From the NCBI RefSeq assembly GCF_000012625.1, contig NC_007516.1, positions 2,294,001-2,358,000 on the forward strand: 64,000 nt of DNA, read 5' to 3'. The first letter of the stretch is position 1. Every line of letters starts with the position of its first letter. A program made the position numbers and the translations under genes. Under the pieces are notes generated by a model, which ran no database searches, was not told the DNA's origin, and saw nothing but the letters and a program-made list of their open reading frames with translations. Source of the stretch: Synechococcus sp. CC9605 (GTDB taxonomy: Bacteria > Cyanobacteriota > Cyanobacteriia > PCC-6307 > Cyanobiaceae). This document shows, piece after piece, positions 7,274-17,072 of this stretch.

Positions 7274-8757
7274 CAAACCTTGAGCTTCTTGCTCAGAATC
7301 TGGTTAGCGAGCTTGGGATCCGCCTTACCACCGGTCTTCTTCATCAACTGTCCGACGAAGAAGCCCTGCAGCTTGGTCTTGCCGCCGCGGAAGGCCTCCA
7401 CCTCATCGGGATGGGCCCCCAGCAGCTCATCGACGATGGCTTCGATCGCCGCCGGATCGCTGATAATGCCAAGGCCACGCTCATCGACGATCGCCTTGGG
7501 TGAGCCGCCTTTCTCGAGCAGCTCAGGCAAAATCTCCTTGGCGATCTTGCCACTGATCTTGCCGCCATCGATCAGTTGCACCATCTCGGCCAACTTCTCA
7601 GGACGGAAGGGCAGTTCGGCATAGCTGAGCCGGTTGCTGTTCACATGGGCAGCGATGTCGCCGGTGATCCAGTTCGCCGCAAGCTTGGCGTCAGCGCCAG
7701 CGCCCACAACCGCCTCGAAGTAGTCGGCCATCGGCCGCTCATCGGTGAGCACCCGCGCGTCGTACTGGGAAAGACCAAGCTCATCGGCGTAGCGATGGCG
7801 CTTGGCGGCAGGCAGCTCAGGCAATTCAGCGCGCCAGGATTCCCGCTGATCCGCACTCACCTCAATCGGGCCGAGGTCTGGATCCGGGAAGTAGCGGTAA
7901 TCGCTGGCCCCTTCCTTGCTGCGCATGCTCTTGGTGAGCTGCTTGCCCTCATCCCAGAGGCGGGTCTCCTGAACGATCGGCTCACCGGTCTCGTAGGCCT
8001 TGATCTGACGCTTGATCTCGTACTCGCAGGCCTTCTGGATGGCCGAGAACGAGTTCATGTTCTTGATTTCCACCTTCGTTCCGAAGGGCGCATCCGGGCC
8101 CCGACGCACGGAGATGTTGACGTCGCAACGCAGGGATCCCTCCTGCATGTTGCCGTCGCTCACGCCCAGATAACGCATGATTCTGCGGATCTCCGAGGCG
8201 TATTCCGCAGCCTCGCGGCCCGTGCGCAGATCCGGCTTGCTGACGATCTCGGCCAGGGCCACACCGGCCCGGTTGTAGTCCACGAGCGAGTGGGTGGAAC
8301 CCGCCAGGCGGTCGCTGCCGGCATGCACCAACTTGCCGGCGTCTTCTTCCATGTGAAGACGCTCGATACCGATGGTCTTCAGGTAAGTGTCCTTGCCTTT
8401 TTCAGCGACCTCCACCTCGATACAGCCCTCTTCAGCGATCGGTTCGTCGTACTGAGAGATCTGGTAGTTCTTAGGCAGATCGGGATAGAAATATTGCTTG
8501 CGGTCGAACTTGCTGTGTTCAGCGATGTTCAGATTCAGCGCCATCGCTGCCTTCACGGCGTACTCGAGAACCTTCTGATTCAGCACCGGCAGCGTGCCAG
8601 GCAACCCGCACACCACTGGATCGATATGGGTGTTGGGTTCATCACCGAAGGTGGTGGAGGCAGCCGTGAAGATCTTGCTGTCGGTTCCCAGCTGCACGTG
8701 GGTCTCCAGACCGATCACGGCTTCCCAGGCTTGGTCTTTTGCTGCAGGTGCCGGCAT
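7273..8757 (-). CDS. gatB: aspartyl/glutamyl-tRNA(Asn/Gln) amidotransferase subunit B
   Basis: GatB is the kinase/tRNA-binding subunit of GatCAB. It phosphorylates the misacylated Glu-tRNA(Gln) or Asp-tRNA(Asn), which is then amidated with ammonia delivered from GatA. Diagnostic stretches are AVIGLETHVQLGT at the N-terminus, YFYPDLPKNYQISQYD, and GSLRCDVNISVR, and the YqeY-like C-terminal tail binds tRNA. I choose ATG 8757 (MPAPAAKDQAWEAVIG, 494 aa), normal length; the upstream extension to 8835 is non-homologous-looking. It is divergent from thiO. Confidence 0.96.
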   Translation of the reverse strand: MPAPAAKDQAWEAVIGLETHVQLGTDSKIFTAASTTFGDEPNTHIDPVVCGLPGTLPVLNQKVLEYAVKAAMALNLNIAEHSKFDRKQYFYPDLPKNYQISQYDEPIAEEGCIEVEVAEKGKDTYLKTIGIERLHMEEDAGKLVHAGSDRLAGSTHSLVDYNRAGVALAEIVSKPDLRTGREAAEYASEIRRIMRYLGVSDGNMQEGSLRCDVNISVRRGPDAPFGTKVEIKNMNSFSAIQKACEYEIKRQIKAYETGEPIVQETRLWDEGKQLTKSMRSKEGASDYRYFPDPDLGPIEVSADQRESWRAELPELPAAKRHRYADELGLSQYDARVLTDERPMADYFEAVVGAGADAKLAANWITGDIAAHVNSNRLSYAELPFRPEKLAEMVQLIDGGKISGKIAKEILPELLEKGGSPKAIVDERGLGIISDPAAIEAIVDELLGAHPDEVEAFRGGKTKLQGFFVGQLMKKTGGKADPKLANQILSKKLKV

Positions 8758-8855
8758 CCGCTGTGAGGGTCTGTCAGAGACCGCAATCCTATGGAAGAGG
8801 ACTAAACGGCAAGCTGAGAGGCTGCCAAGACGCATCCACCGGCCTCGATCCCGCC

Positions 8856-9980
8856 ATGACCGCCGCTCGCAGCTCTTCTTCTGAACCGGTTCTAGTGCTC
8901 GGCGGTGGCCTCATGGGCCTGGCGATCGCCCATCAACTAGCGCGCAAAGGGATTGCCGTCACCGTGCTCAGCCGACGACGCAGTGAAGCCGCGGGGTTTG
9001 TTGCTGCAGGCATGCTCGCCCCCCATGCCGAAGGTCTCAGCGGCCCTCTACTGCAACTGGGGCAACTCAGCCTCGGACGAGTGCCGAGCTGGGTGGCCCA
9101 GATCGAGGCTGACAGTGGCCTGCCTTGCGGTCTGCGCTCGACGGGCATCGTCGTGCCGTTCCGCAGCGACAAAGAGCGAGACCTTTACCCCACAGCCGCT
9201 TTTGGCGAACCACTGGATCGCGAGCAGCTGGAACAGGAACTCCCTGGGCTGGCCCCTGAATGGTCCGCTGGGCTTCTCTTCTCCCAAGACGGACAAATCG
9301 ACAACCGACGCCAGCTCATGCGAGCGCTGGAGAGCGCCTGTGTCGACCGAGGTGTGCAGTTCCAAGAAGGAGTGGAGGTGCAGGAGCTACTGCAAAACCA
9401 CGGCCAACTGAAAGGTGTCCGGACGAGGGACTTGGAAGGAACCTTGTCCACCCTCTCTTGCAGCCAAGCCATGCTTTGTAGCGGCGCCTGGAGTGCCCAA
9501 CTGCTACCGGAGCTTCAGGTGTTTCCGGTGAAGGGGCAGATGTTGTCATTGCAGACTCCTCGAGGTGCTCTGCGGCGGGTGATCTTCGGTCCGGGGACTT
9601 ATTTCGTGCCGCGAGAAGATGGCCTGGTGGTGGTGGGAGCCACATCGGAACAGAACGCAGGCTTCAACGAAGGACTCACACCCCAGGGGCAAACCACCCT
9701 CGAACAGGGCATTGCCGCGTTGCTGCCAGAAGCCATCAACTGGCCGCCGATGGAACGCTGGTGGGGCTTTCGTCCCTGCACACCCGACGAAGGCCCCTTA
9801 CTGGGTGAGAGTCCGATCGCTGGACTGTGGCTGGCCTGCGGCCACCACCGCAATGGTGTGCTGATGGCAGGAGCAACCGCGGAGTTGATCGCCGATCTGG
9901 CCAGTGGTAGTGCACCCCGCAAGGATCTCGCGGCTCTGTTGCCCAGTTTCCGCTGGGATCGCTGGCACTCTGAACCCTAA
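8856..9980 (+). CDS. thiO: glycine oxidase ThiO / FAD-dependent amino-acid oxidase
   Basis: A 374-residue DAO-family flavoenzyme. The Rossmann FAD motif VLVLGGGLMGLAIAHQLARK is at residues 15-34, AAGFVAAGMLAPHAEG is the ThiO-like flavin-facing loop, and the C-terminal GLWLACGHHRNGVLMAGATA closes the FAD site. ThiO oxidises glycine to iminoglycine for thiazole synthesis in thiamine biosynthesis. ATG 8856 gives the usual 14-residue lead to the FAD loop. Adjacent genes are not thiamine genes, so specificity within the DAO family is inferred from the overall pattern. Confidence 0.85.
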   Translation: MTAARSSSSEPVLVLGGGLMGLAIAHQLARKGIAVTVLSRRRSEAAGFVAAGMLAPHAEGLSGPLLQLGQLSLGRVPSWVAQIEADSGLPCGLRSTGIVVPFRSDKERDLYPTAAFGEPLDREQLEQELPGLAPEWSAGLLFSQDGQIDNRRQLMRALESACVDRGVQFQEGVEVQELLQNHGQLKGVRTRDLEGTLSTLSCSQAMLCSGAWSAQLLPELQVFPVKGQMLSLQTPRGALRRVIFGPGTYFVPREDGLVVVGATSEQNAGFNEGLTPQGQTTLEQGIAALLPEAINWPPMERWWGFRPCTPDEGPLLGESPIAGLWLACGHHRNGVLMAGATAELIADLASGSAPRKDLAALLPSFRWDRWHSEP

Positions 9981-10093
9981 GAAGCGTTGATTGAGTTTTT
10001 CTTTCCGCCCCAAGGGCTGCATGAATGCCATCCCACAGCCATCCTGAAAAGAACCTGGCACTGAACCGCCCAAGGCAGCCATCATTCCAAGCC

Positions 10094-10692
10094 ATGCCGC
10101 CCTTCAGCGTCTTCGAGCGCAGCAGTCCGAAACTTCTGAACTGGCTGAAGTCCACAGGAGTGACTGGGACGATCCAAGGCTCCACGCGACTGATTCAGGA
10201 AGGAGAGCAGCAGCTAAGGCTCTTGATGCTCCTGGAGGGCGAGCCCACACCAGCTCTTCATCCCATCCTGAGCGGAAGTGCGGACATCCTGGTCACCCTC
10301 TCTGAGGTCAACCAAGTCGTCGGGAGCACCCGCCGTGGAGAGTTGTTGAGGGGGAAATGAGTTTGGTACTGGAGGAGCAACATGGGGCCTCAGCAGGCGT
10401 GCATTGCCCCGATGGCATGGCTCTGTTGACGATCAATGGCACACTCCTTTTGGCCGAACTGGAGAGCGACCTTTCCCTCCCCTGCCGTTTTGATCGAGGC
10501 TTGGCCTGCCTGCTCTCCCAACACAGTCGGGATCAACTCCAACGCTACCGAGGCGTAACCCACAGCCAACAAGCTGAGCTGAGCGAGATCGATCGTCTCG
10601 ATCTCGCTCAGCTCACAGGCATCAGTCGAGCCGCTCGCCACGTCGACTGGCTCTGCAATCACTTTCAGACCAAGGAGACCACAGAGCCATGA
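10094..10692 (+). pseudogene. cyclic-nucleotide-binding-like protein of the export operon, frameshifted
   Basis: Two overlapping frames together look like one cNMP-binding (Crp-like beta-roll) protein. The first (start 10094 or 10025) runs through RLIQEGEQQLRLLMLLEGEP to RRGELLRGK and stops at 10360. The second begins at 10357 as MSLVLEEQHGASAGVHC. In this fold GE-M-S-L is one continuous strand motif, and bases 10345-10357 in the second frame read E-G-E before M-S-L, so a one-base deletion near 10346-10350 best explains the break. The alternative is two translationally coupled genes overlapping ATGA. The stop overlaps the ABC gene start at 10689. Likely a regulatory accessory of the exporter. 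Confidence 0.55.
10575..10615 (+). repeat. 18-bp perfect inverted repeat within coding sequence
   Basis: Arms 10575-10592 and 10598-10615 (core GAGCGAGATCGA / TCGATCTCGCTC) are perfectly complementary over 18 bp, with a 5-nt loop TCGTC. It lies in the second frame of the cNMP-like gene, about 75 nt before the ABC exporter start. No T-tract follows, so it is not a classical terminator. Confidence 0.8.
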
Positions 10693-13442
10693 GCTGGGGT
10701 GCAGGCAGACAGGAGCCATGGCCTGCCTTGCCCTTTCGGATCATAGAGGGGGAGATGCTGCTCGTCTCCTCTGGCGAGCGCGACTTCGCACTACTGCGTC
10801 TGGAAGCTGAACGCATCTATCCAGGCCTGCCAGAGCCGATATCAAGCGAAATCAAACTGAAACTACAAGCCATCCAAACAAGCCGGGTGGAGTTGCTGGC
10901 CGATGGCGACGACACAGAGGGCCGTCAGTGGTTAGGACAACGCCTGAGCGAAGAGCTTGGTGAAGAACAAGGTGAAGACGTCTCGCTCCCCCCAAGCAAG
11001 CAGGAGTTAATCGAGAAACTGATCGCGCGGCATGGCGTCTCTGACCAGCGTCATCAGACGTTGCTGCAGAGCTATCAACCTCTGAGCCATGGAAGCGAAC
11101 AGGAGCTGTTCGTGGAAATGGAGATCAGCGGCGCAGACAATCTTGAATCCCCCGACGGTGCAACGCAACAGGGGAAGCACCTGAGCGATCCGGTCTTCAG
11201 TGCACTCTCCCTGGTCTGCAGGGATCAAGGCAAGCTGCTACCGCTTCCCTCTCACCTGGCCGATCCGAACCTGAGACGTCGGCTGCAACAACTGCTCAAT
11301 CGCACGGATCTGTTCGCTCGGGAGGTGGTGATCAATGCGAGCGATCTGAATCACGACTGTGGAGACCTGATCGGTTTTGTCGACGAACAAGACGACCAAT
11401 CCGAAACACCCGGCAGCATCGTGGTGCTCAAATCCACTGCCAAGGGGTATCGCGCCTGGCTGCCTGGACAGATGTCCAGGCCATTACCGCTACACCAGTG
11501 CAGCCCATGGCTCGAGAATCTTTCCCCCCGCATGCTGTCGGTCAGCCCAGCCTTCGGCTCAAAGGATCAGAGCACTCTTGGATTGCTGCGGTTTGCCTAT
11601 GGCAAGCCACGCCACACCACAGCGTTCGTGATCGGCGGACTCCTGCTTGGAGTGATCATCGGCTTCCTTCTGGCAATCGGCAGAGACGTTGGAGCCGCCC
11701 GTTGGATTTTCGGCATGGGGATTGCCGGACTGCTCACCGGCACCACTCTGGGATTCCTCAGTGGGGGCTTCCGCTTGGGAGTTGGCGTGATGCTGCTCTC
11801 CACCCTGCTTTCCCTTCTCACCCCAACGTTCAACACGGTGATCACCAACCAGGCTCTTCCCGATCGAGACCTGGGCCTGCTGCTCCAGATCAGCCTGATC
11901 CTGGTGGCAGCAGGCATTGCCCGCGTCTGCTTCGAATGGGTGCAAACCAGGGCCGTTCAACTCAGCCAGCAAAGGGGTGCCGCCCGCTCGCAACTGGCCG
12001 GCATGCACCGCCTGCTGCGCCTGCCAACCGACTTTTTCCGAACGCGAAATGTTGGTGACTTACAGCTGCGCTTTGGTGCTCTCGACGAACTACGCGCTGA
12101 GATCCAACAACTTCTGGAGGGAGGGCTACTGCGGCTGGTGCTGACCAGCATCTACATCCTGTTCATGCTGCGCATCAGCGTGAAGCTGACAGCCTTAGCG
12201 CTGGTGGTAGCCGCGTTGATCCTCCTTCCCACTGCGCTGATTGGTCTGCAGTCGAGGCCTTTGCAACGACAACAGGAAGAAGCGGAAGGTCAGGCACAAA
12301 GCCGAAATCTGGAACTGCTCGGTGCTGTAGCCAAGCTGCGCCTGGCCGGCGCTGAACAGGCTGCGGCCCGATGGTGGGGTCAGGAATTCCAGAAGATCGT
12401 CAATCTTGAAAATGCACTTGATGCCAAGGAAGCCAGTGCCTCCCTGCTGAAGGCGGTCATGCCCAACCTCGGCACCTTGCTCATATACATCGTTGTAACG
12501 CGATTAATCGCTGAGGCAGCCAATGCTCCGACCCTGAATGCGCCGAACGTGGGACAACTCCTCGGCTTCTTCTCGGCATTTGGCACCTTCATCGGTGCGG
12601 CCGCCGGCTTCGCCGGACTGTTGATTGGCGCCTTCGACATGCCTGTGATCTACGAACGGGCCCGACCGATCCTCCAAACCGAACCAGAAACTGCCGAATT
12701 GCTTGAGGAAGCAGGCGTTCTGCAAGGCCACGTACAGCTTGATCGCGTGAGCTATCGCTATGCACCAGAGCTACCGCTCGTGCTGGATGGCGTGAGTCTC
12801 GAGATCAAAACGGGGGAGCAACTCGCCATTGTTGGCCCCTCGGGGTCAGGTAAATCCACTTTGGTTCGCCTGCTACTGGGCTTCGCAGCCCCGGAAGACG
12901 GTGAAATCCGTTTCGATGGCCAACCGCTCAACGGTCTAAGGATCGACAGCGTGCGGCGACAGATCGGAACGGTGCTCCAAACGAACACCCTCTTCAACGG
13001 CACCCTGATGGAAGCGATCGCAGGCGGCAGCGTGATCGATGAACAGGAGGCATGGCACGCGGCCGAGCTAGCAGGCCTGGCCGATGAAATCAGGGCCATG
13101 CCAATGGGCATGCAAACCATGGTTCCGGAAGGAGGCGGCACTCTTTCGGGCGGCCAGCGACAACGGGTCGCAATCGCGCGGGCCCTCGTACGTCAGCCCA
13201 GAATCCTGATTTTTGACGAAGCCACCAGCGCCCTCGACAACCGCACTCAGGCGATCGTCACGCGCAGCCTTGCATCACTCTCCATCTCCCGGATTGTGAT
13301 CGCCCATCGCCTTAGCACGATCCGACAGGCTGATCAGATCGTTGTCCTCGCGCAGGGCCAGGTGCAGGAGCAGGGCAGCTGCGACACCCTGATGCAAGCC
13401 AAGGGGCTGTTTTCCCGGATGATGGAACGGCAGATCACATGA
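10689..13442 (+). CDS. NHLM-type bacteriocin ABC transporter, ATP-binding protein (no peptidase)
   Basis: A 917-residue ABC half-transporter with a long N-terminal region (1-300) that lacks C39 peptidase motifs, then TM helices from about residue 312, and a C-terminal ATPase: Walker A GPSGSGKST (~716), signature LSGGQRQRVAIARAL (~820), Walker B ILIFDEATSALD. This layout, followed by an HlyD and a C39-ABC gene, matches the three-gene NHLM bacteriocin export set (TIGR03797/03794/03796 families). It overlaps the upstream frame and the next gene by 4 nt each (ATGA), so it is one operon. Probably pairs with the C39-ABC protein as a heterodimer or a two-step exporter. Confidence 0.85.
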   Translation: MSWGAGRQEPWPALPFRIIEGEMLLVSSGERDFALLRLEAERIYPGLPEPISSEIKLKLQAIQTSRVELLADGDDTEGRQWLGQRLSEELGEEQGEDVSLPPSKQELIEKLIARHGVSDQRHQTLLQSYQPLSHGSEQELFVEMEISGADNLESPDGATQQGKHLSDPVFSALSLVCRDQGKLLPLPSHLADPNLRRRLQQLLNRTDLFAREVVINASDLNHDCGDLIGFVDEQDDQSETPGSIVVLKSTAKGYRAWLPGQMSRPLPLHQCSPWLENLSPRMLSVSPAFGSKDQSTLGLLRFAYGKPRHTTAFVIGGLLLGVIIGFLLAIGRDVGAARWIFGMGIAGLLTGTTLGFLSGGFRLGVGVMLLSTLLSLLTPTFNTVITNQALPDRDLGLLLQISLILVAAGIARVCFEWVQTRAVQLSQQRGAARSQLAGMHRLLRLPTDFFRTRNVGDLQLRFGALDELRAEIQQLLEGGLLRLVLTSIYILFMLRISVKLTALALVVAALILLPTALIGLQSRPLQRQQEEAEGQAQSRNLELLGAVAKLRLAGAEQAAARWWGQEFQKIVNLENALDAKEASASLLKAVMPNLGTLLIYIVVTRLIAEAANAPTLNAPNVGQLLGFFSAFGTFIGAAAGFAGLLIGAFDMPVIYERARPILQTEPETAELLEEAGVLQGHVQLDRVSYRYAPELPLVLDGVSLEIKTGEQLAIVGPSGSGKSTLVRLLLGFAAPEDGEIRFDGQPLNGLRIDSVRRQIGTVLQTNTLFNGTLMEAIAGGSVIDEQEAWHAAELAGLADEIRAMPMGMQTMVPEGGGTLSGGQRQRVAIARALVRQPRILIFDEATSALDNRTQAIVTRSLASLSISRIVIAHRLSTIRQADQIVVLAQGQVQEQGSCDTLMQAKGLFSRMMERQIT

Positions 13443-14560
13443 GCCTCTTCCGCAAAAAAGCACTGGATGCACTGTCCAGTCCTGAACAACTCGATCAACC
13501 GCTGCGACTGCTTCGTCCAGGTCAGTGGTTGCTTCTCCTTTCCCTGGGTGGATTCTGTCTCACGATCGCAATCTGGTCCATTTTTGGCCGACTGCCCGTG
13601 CGGATCAGCGGCAAGGGAGTGCTGATCCGCACCAACAGTCTCATGGTGGTTCAGAGCGAATTAGCTGGCCGAATTCTTGAACTGAATCAGGCGATCGGAG
13701 ATTGTGTGCAGCGCGGCCAATTGATGGCAAGGGTTGACCCCGTCAACCAGGAAGTCACCAAACAGGAAGCCGAACGGCAACTGGAACAACTCATCAATCA
13801 AGACCAACACGAAGACCAATTGGGAGCGATCCGAATCCGACAACAAGAGTCAGATATCGCGCGCATCAAACACCTGGCCGAATTAGGAGCGATGTCAATC
13901 GATAAACTCAGCGAACGCCAAAAGGAACTCAGCAGCCTGGTGGATTCCCTCGAAGCCCGCAATGGTCAGCGGGAGCAACAGATCCTGCAACAACGAGCCA
14001 AGGTCGAAGCGCGCAATGAGGAAATCGCACGAATCGCCCAGATCCGCGCTCCAATCGACGGCTGTGTGATTGATCGCAACGTTCACAGAGGCGAGGTGCT
14101 GCAACAGGGCACCACTGTGTTCACCATCGAGGCCAATCCAGGGCAAGCCCCGCTGGAAAGTCTGGCTTTCTTCCCTGCTGGAGATGGCAAACGCCTGAGC
14201 GTGGGCCAACGGGTACGTATCAGCCCGACCAGCACCAAACAACAACGCCACGGTGGAATCGAAGGCAAGGTCCTCAGCATCCGACGACTACCAGTGAGTG
14301 ACAATGCCCTGACCAAACGTCTAGGGCTCGAGTCCCTACTCGACGCGATAAGGATCGATCCAAAGGGACCGCTGATTGAAGTCCAAACCTCTCTACAGAG
14401 AGATCCAGCCACCATCAGCGGCTACGACTGGGGTGGTGGCCCAGGACCAGCCATGCAACTCACCACAGGAACACCGACAGAGGTTCGGGTTCTCGTGGAA
14501 GAACGGCGCCCGATCAGCTACGTGATCCCGATCCTGCGGGATCTCACGGGGATCTACTGA
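13439..14560 (+). CDS. NHLM-type bacteriocin secretion protein, HlyD family
   Basis: A 373-residue membrane-fusion/adaptor protein. A single TM helix lies near residues 29-50 (WLLLLSLGGFCLTIAIWSIF), then a lipoyl-like half (GKGVLIRTNSLMVVQSELAG), a coiled-coil of about residues 100-200 (LEQLINQDQHEDQLGAIRIR and onwards), and the second lipoyl half IRAPIDGCVIDRNVHRGEVL. It bridges the inner-membrane ABC protein and the outer-membrane channel in type I secretion. It overlaps its neighbours by 4 nt (start) and 1 nt (stop). No TolC-like gene is in the window; a genomic one is presumably shared. Confidence 0.88.
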   Translation: MSLFRKKALDALSSPEQLDQPLRLLRPGQWLLLLSLGGFCLTIAIWSIFGRLPVRISGKGVLIRTNSLMVVQSELAGRILELNQAIGDCVQRGQLMARVDPVNQEVTKQEAERQLEQLINQDQHEDQLGAIRIRQQESDIARIKHLAELGAMSIDKLSERQKELSSLVDSLEARNGQREQQILQQRAKVEARNEEIARIAQIRAPIDGCVIDRNVHRGEVLQQGTTVFTIEANPGQAPLESLAFFPAGDGKRLSVGQRVRISPTSTKQQRHGGIEGKVLSIRRLPVSDNALTKRLGLESLLDAIRIDPKGPLIEVQTSLQRDPATISGYDWGGGPGPAMQLTTGTPTEVRVLVEERRPISYVIPILRDLTGIY

Positions 14561-16707
14561 TGGTGCGAACGCCCACGGTTCTGCAAATGGAGAACACCGA
14601 GTGCGGTGCTGCCTCCCTGAGCATCATGTTGCAGCACCACGGGCGCTACGTTCCCCTCACCCAACTGCGCGAGATGTGTGGCGTCTCGCGAGACGGAAGC
14701 GATGCAGCCAATCTCATCCGTGCGGCCCGCCGCCTTGGGATGGAGGCCAAGGGATTCAAAAAAGGACTAACGGCTCTGGAAGAGTTGAAGCCGCCGGCGA
14801 TCCTCTTCTGGGAGTTCAATCATTTTCTGGTGTTCGAGGGATTTCGTGGCGATCGCGTCGCCCTCAACGACCCCGCCCTTGGCCGCCGCAGCGTTAGTCG
14901 AGAGGACTTCGACCGCAGCTATACGGGCATCGTCCTGACGATGGAACCTGGGCCCGATTTCAAACGCGGCGGAAAAGCTCCGTCGGTCTGGCCGATCGTG
15001 CTGCGGCGCCTCGGTAGCGAACCGAGCGCGGCTCTGTTCATCCTGATCGCCGGGCTTCTGCTGATTCTGCCGCAGCTAGTGATGCCGGTCTTCGCACAGA
15101 TCTATCTGGACGAGGTAATAGGCAACAACATGAACCAATGGCTCAAACCAATGCTCTGGGCGATGGCCCTGAGCATTGGGGTGCAAGTCGTGCTCCAGCA
15201 CTTGCAACTGGTGGGGACCCGCCGGCTGGAAAAGCGCCTGACCCGGCGTTTCGCCATTGGCTTCGAGCATCAAATCCTCGCCCTACCTGAACGCTTCTAC
15301 AGCCAGCGCCATGCATCGGATATCGCTGGTCGGATGGAGATCAACGCCAGCATCGCCGAGTTCATCGGAGGACGTCTGATCCCGATGGTCACTGGCTTGT
15401 TGCTGCTGGTGTTCTATCTCATCCTCACCTTTCTCTACAGCCCATGGCTAGGTGTACTGATCATCAGCACAACCTCCATCAACGCGATCGTGGTGCAACT
15501 CAACCTTCGCACCCAAAAGGATGCCAGCCTCACGCTGGAGAAGGATGCAGCCAAAAGCGGTGCCGTGGTGGTGAGTGCCATGCGCGACATCGAAACGATC
15601 AAGGCTGCTGCAATCGAACACGATGTATTCCGCCGCTTTGCGGGATACCAGAGTCGACTGCTCAACACCCTTCAGGCCATTCAACTTCGCAATGCAAAAT
15701 TGCGACTAGTTCCCAACGGTCTGACCACATTTAATGAGGTTGCCGTCCTCCTTCTGGGCTTTCTTCTCGTCATCCGGGGAGACCTGACTTTGGGCATGCT
15801 TCTGGCCGCCCAAACCATTGCCTTCAGCCTGAAAGGGCAAATCGAGAGTTTGATCGGGTTCGTGCAGGATCTACCTGAATTTGAAGCAGGTGTTCTCCGA
15901 CTCGAGGATGTTCTCGAACAACCACGTGATCCGTTAATTACAAATGCTTCAGGCCAGGATCAAGCAAACACACCAACTCGCTTAAGTGGACGCATCGAGC
16001 TCCAGCAACTGAGCTTCGCATTCACCACAATCCAAGCCCCGCTGATCAACAACCTTTCTCTCACGATTGAGGCAGGGATGCGGGTTGCCCTTGTCGGCAG
16101 TAGCGGCAGCGGTAAAAGTACGCTGGCCAAAATACTGGGAGGCCTGCATCAGCCCAGTACAGGAGAGCTGCTCTTCGACGGCCATACGTTGCTCTCCATC
16201 CCGCGTGCGGTGGCCGTCAGCTCACTGGCAATGGTGCAACAGGACATCCAGCTCTTCGGATGCAGCGTGCGCGACAACCTCAGTCTCTGGAATCCAGAGA
16301 TCAATGAGCGCGAACTGCTGACGGCATGCGGGGATGCGGAGATTCTCGACGTAGTTCGCGGCCTGCCCAATGGACTCGATACTGTGCTCAGCGAAGGCGG
16401 CCGCAACCTTTCAGGAGGGCAACGTCAACGACTTGAACTGGCCCGAGCCTTAGTCACCAACCCCAGCATCCTGATCATGGATGAAGCAACGTCCGCTCTA
16501 GACGCCGATACTGAGCAAAAGGTGATTGCAAACCTCGCCCGCCGTGGATGCACACAAGTGATTGTGGCTCACCGGCTGAGCACAATTCGCGATGCCGACC
16601 TAATCCTAGTCATGGATCAAGGAAACATCCTTCAACAAGGAAATCATGAACAACTTATTACGGAAACATCAGGCCTCTACACGCAATTACTGATGGATTC
16701 ACAGTAA
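14560..16707 (+). CDS. NHLM-type ABC transporter with active C39 leader peptidase
   Basis: A 715-residue peptidase-ABC exporter. The N-terminal C39 domain has all catalytic elements: Gln and Cys in LQMENTECGAASLSIML, His in FWEFNHFLVFEG, Asp in ALNDPALGRR. TM segments follow (~140-420), then the ATPase: Walker A GSSGSGKST (~514), signature LSGGQRQRLELARAL (~617), Walker B ILIMDEATSALD. C39 domains cut after double-glycine-type leaders, and the two precursors at 19861 and 20244 have such leaders ending V-A-A-G. The gene starts one base before the HlyD stop ends. It appears to be the processing and export step of the peptide cluster. Confidence 0.92.
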   Translation: MVRTPTVLQMENTECGAASLSIMLQHHGRYVPLTQLREMCGVSRDGSDAANLIRAARRLGMEAKGFKKGLTALEELKPPAILFWEFNHFLVFEGFRGDRVALNDPALGRRSVSREDFDRSYTGIVLTMEPGPDFKRGGKAPSVWPIVLRRLGSEPSAALFILIAGLLLILPQLVMPVFAQIYLDEVIGNNMNQWLKPMLWAMALSIGVQVVLQHLQLVGTRRLEKRLTRRFAIGFEHQILALPERFYSQRHASDIAGRMEINASIAEFIGGRLIPMVTGLLLLVFYLILTFLYSPWLGVLIISTTSINAIVVQLNLRTQKDASLTLEKDAAKSGAVVVSAMRDIETIKAAAIEHDVFRRFAGYQSRLLNTLQAIQLRNAKLRLVPNGLTTFNEVAVLLLGFLLVIRGDLTLGMLLAAQTIAFSLKGQIESLIGFVQDLPEFEAGVLRLEDVLEQPRDPLITNASGQDQANTPTRLSGRIELQQLSFAFTTIQAPLINNLSLTIEAGMRVALVGSSGSGKSTLAKILGGLHQPSTGELLFDGHTLLSIPRAVAVSSLAMVQQDIQLFGCSVRDNLSLWNPEINERELLTACGDAEILDVVRGLPNGLDTVLSEGGRNLSGGQRQRLELARALVTNPSILIMDEATSALDADTEQKVIANLARRGCTQVIVAHRLSTIRDADLILVMDQGNILQQGNHEQLITETSGLYTQLLMDSQ

Positions 16708-17072
16708 ACAAGAAAAGGCAAATTGCCGAGAAAGCCGACAACACACGCAAGAGAAGCATAGATACGGCAGCAGCAACCGTCGAAATAGACCGGACAGTAG
16801 AAGCGTCTACAAACGAAGAGCTAAAGAGATTACAACTCTCTACACACGAGGGAAAGAGCCACCATCTGATGAAGCTGCAAGGCCTTTCCTACAGGCTGAG
16901 GGCGAACGCAGATAGCAAAAAGTAAATCGATATGAAGCCTCATGGCCAATTTGCGAGCCTCTGGCTAAATGGACACTAAGCGAAGATGTGAGCAGCATCA
17001 ACGCAAAACGTGACCCACATCACCGCGACAGGGTCATAAAGGGTAGAGAATTTAATCAATCACATCAACACC
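16708..17072. other. 365-bp spacer between exporter operon and modification genes
   Basis: No gene with a start codon is seen. A plus-strand frame stays open from inside the ABC gene end to TAA near 16925 but has no ATG/GTG in a sensible place. The last 90 bp hold degenerate Crp-like sites (separate entry). GC drops noticeably from here to about 22.4 kb. Confidence 0.5.
16987..17024. promoter_or_regulatory. two degenerate Crp-like sites before the SAM-enzyme gene
   Basis: TGTGAGCAGCATCAAC (16987-17002) matches the left arm fully and the right arm 3/5. CGTGACCCACATCACC (17009-17024) matches 4/5 and 4/5. The centres are 22 bp apart and 78 and 56 bp upstream of ATG 17073. The same 22-bp spacing occurs before the precursor gene. 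Weak, inferred. Confidence 0.35.

Noticed and set aside
16684-16925. Open plus-strand frame after the C39 exporter
   Set aside because: No start codon or ribosome-binding site; likely chance openness in low-complexity A-rich DNA.
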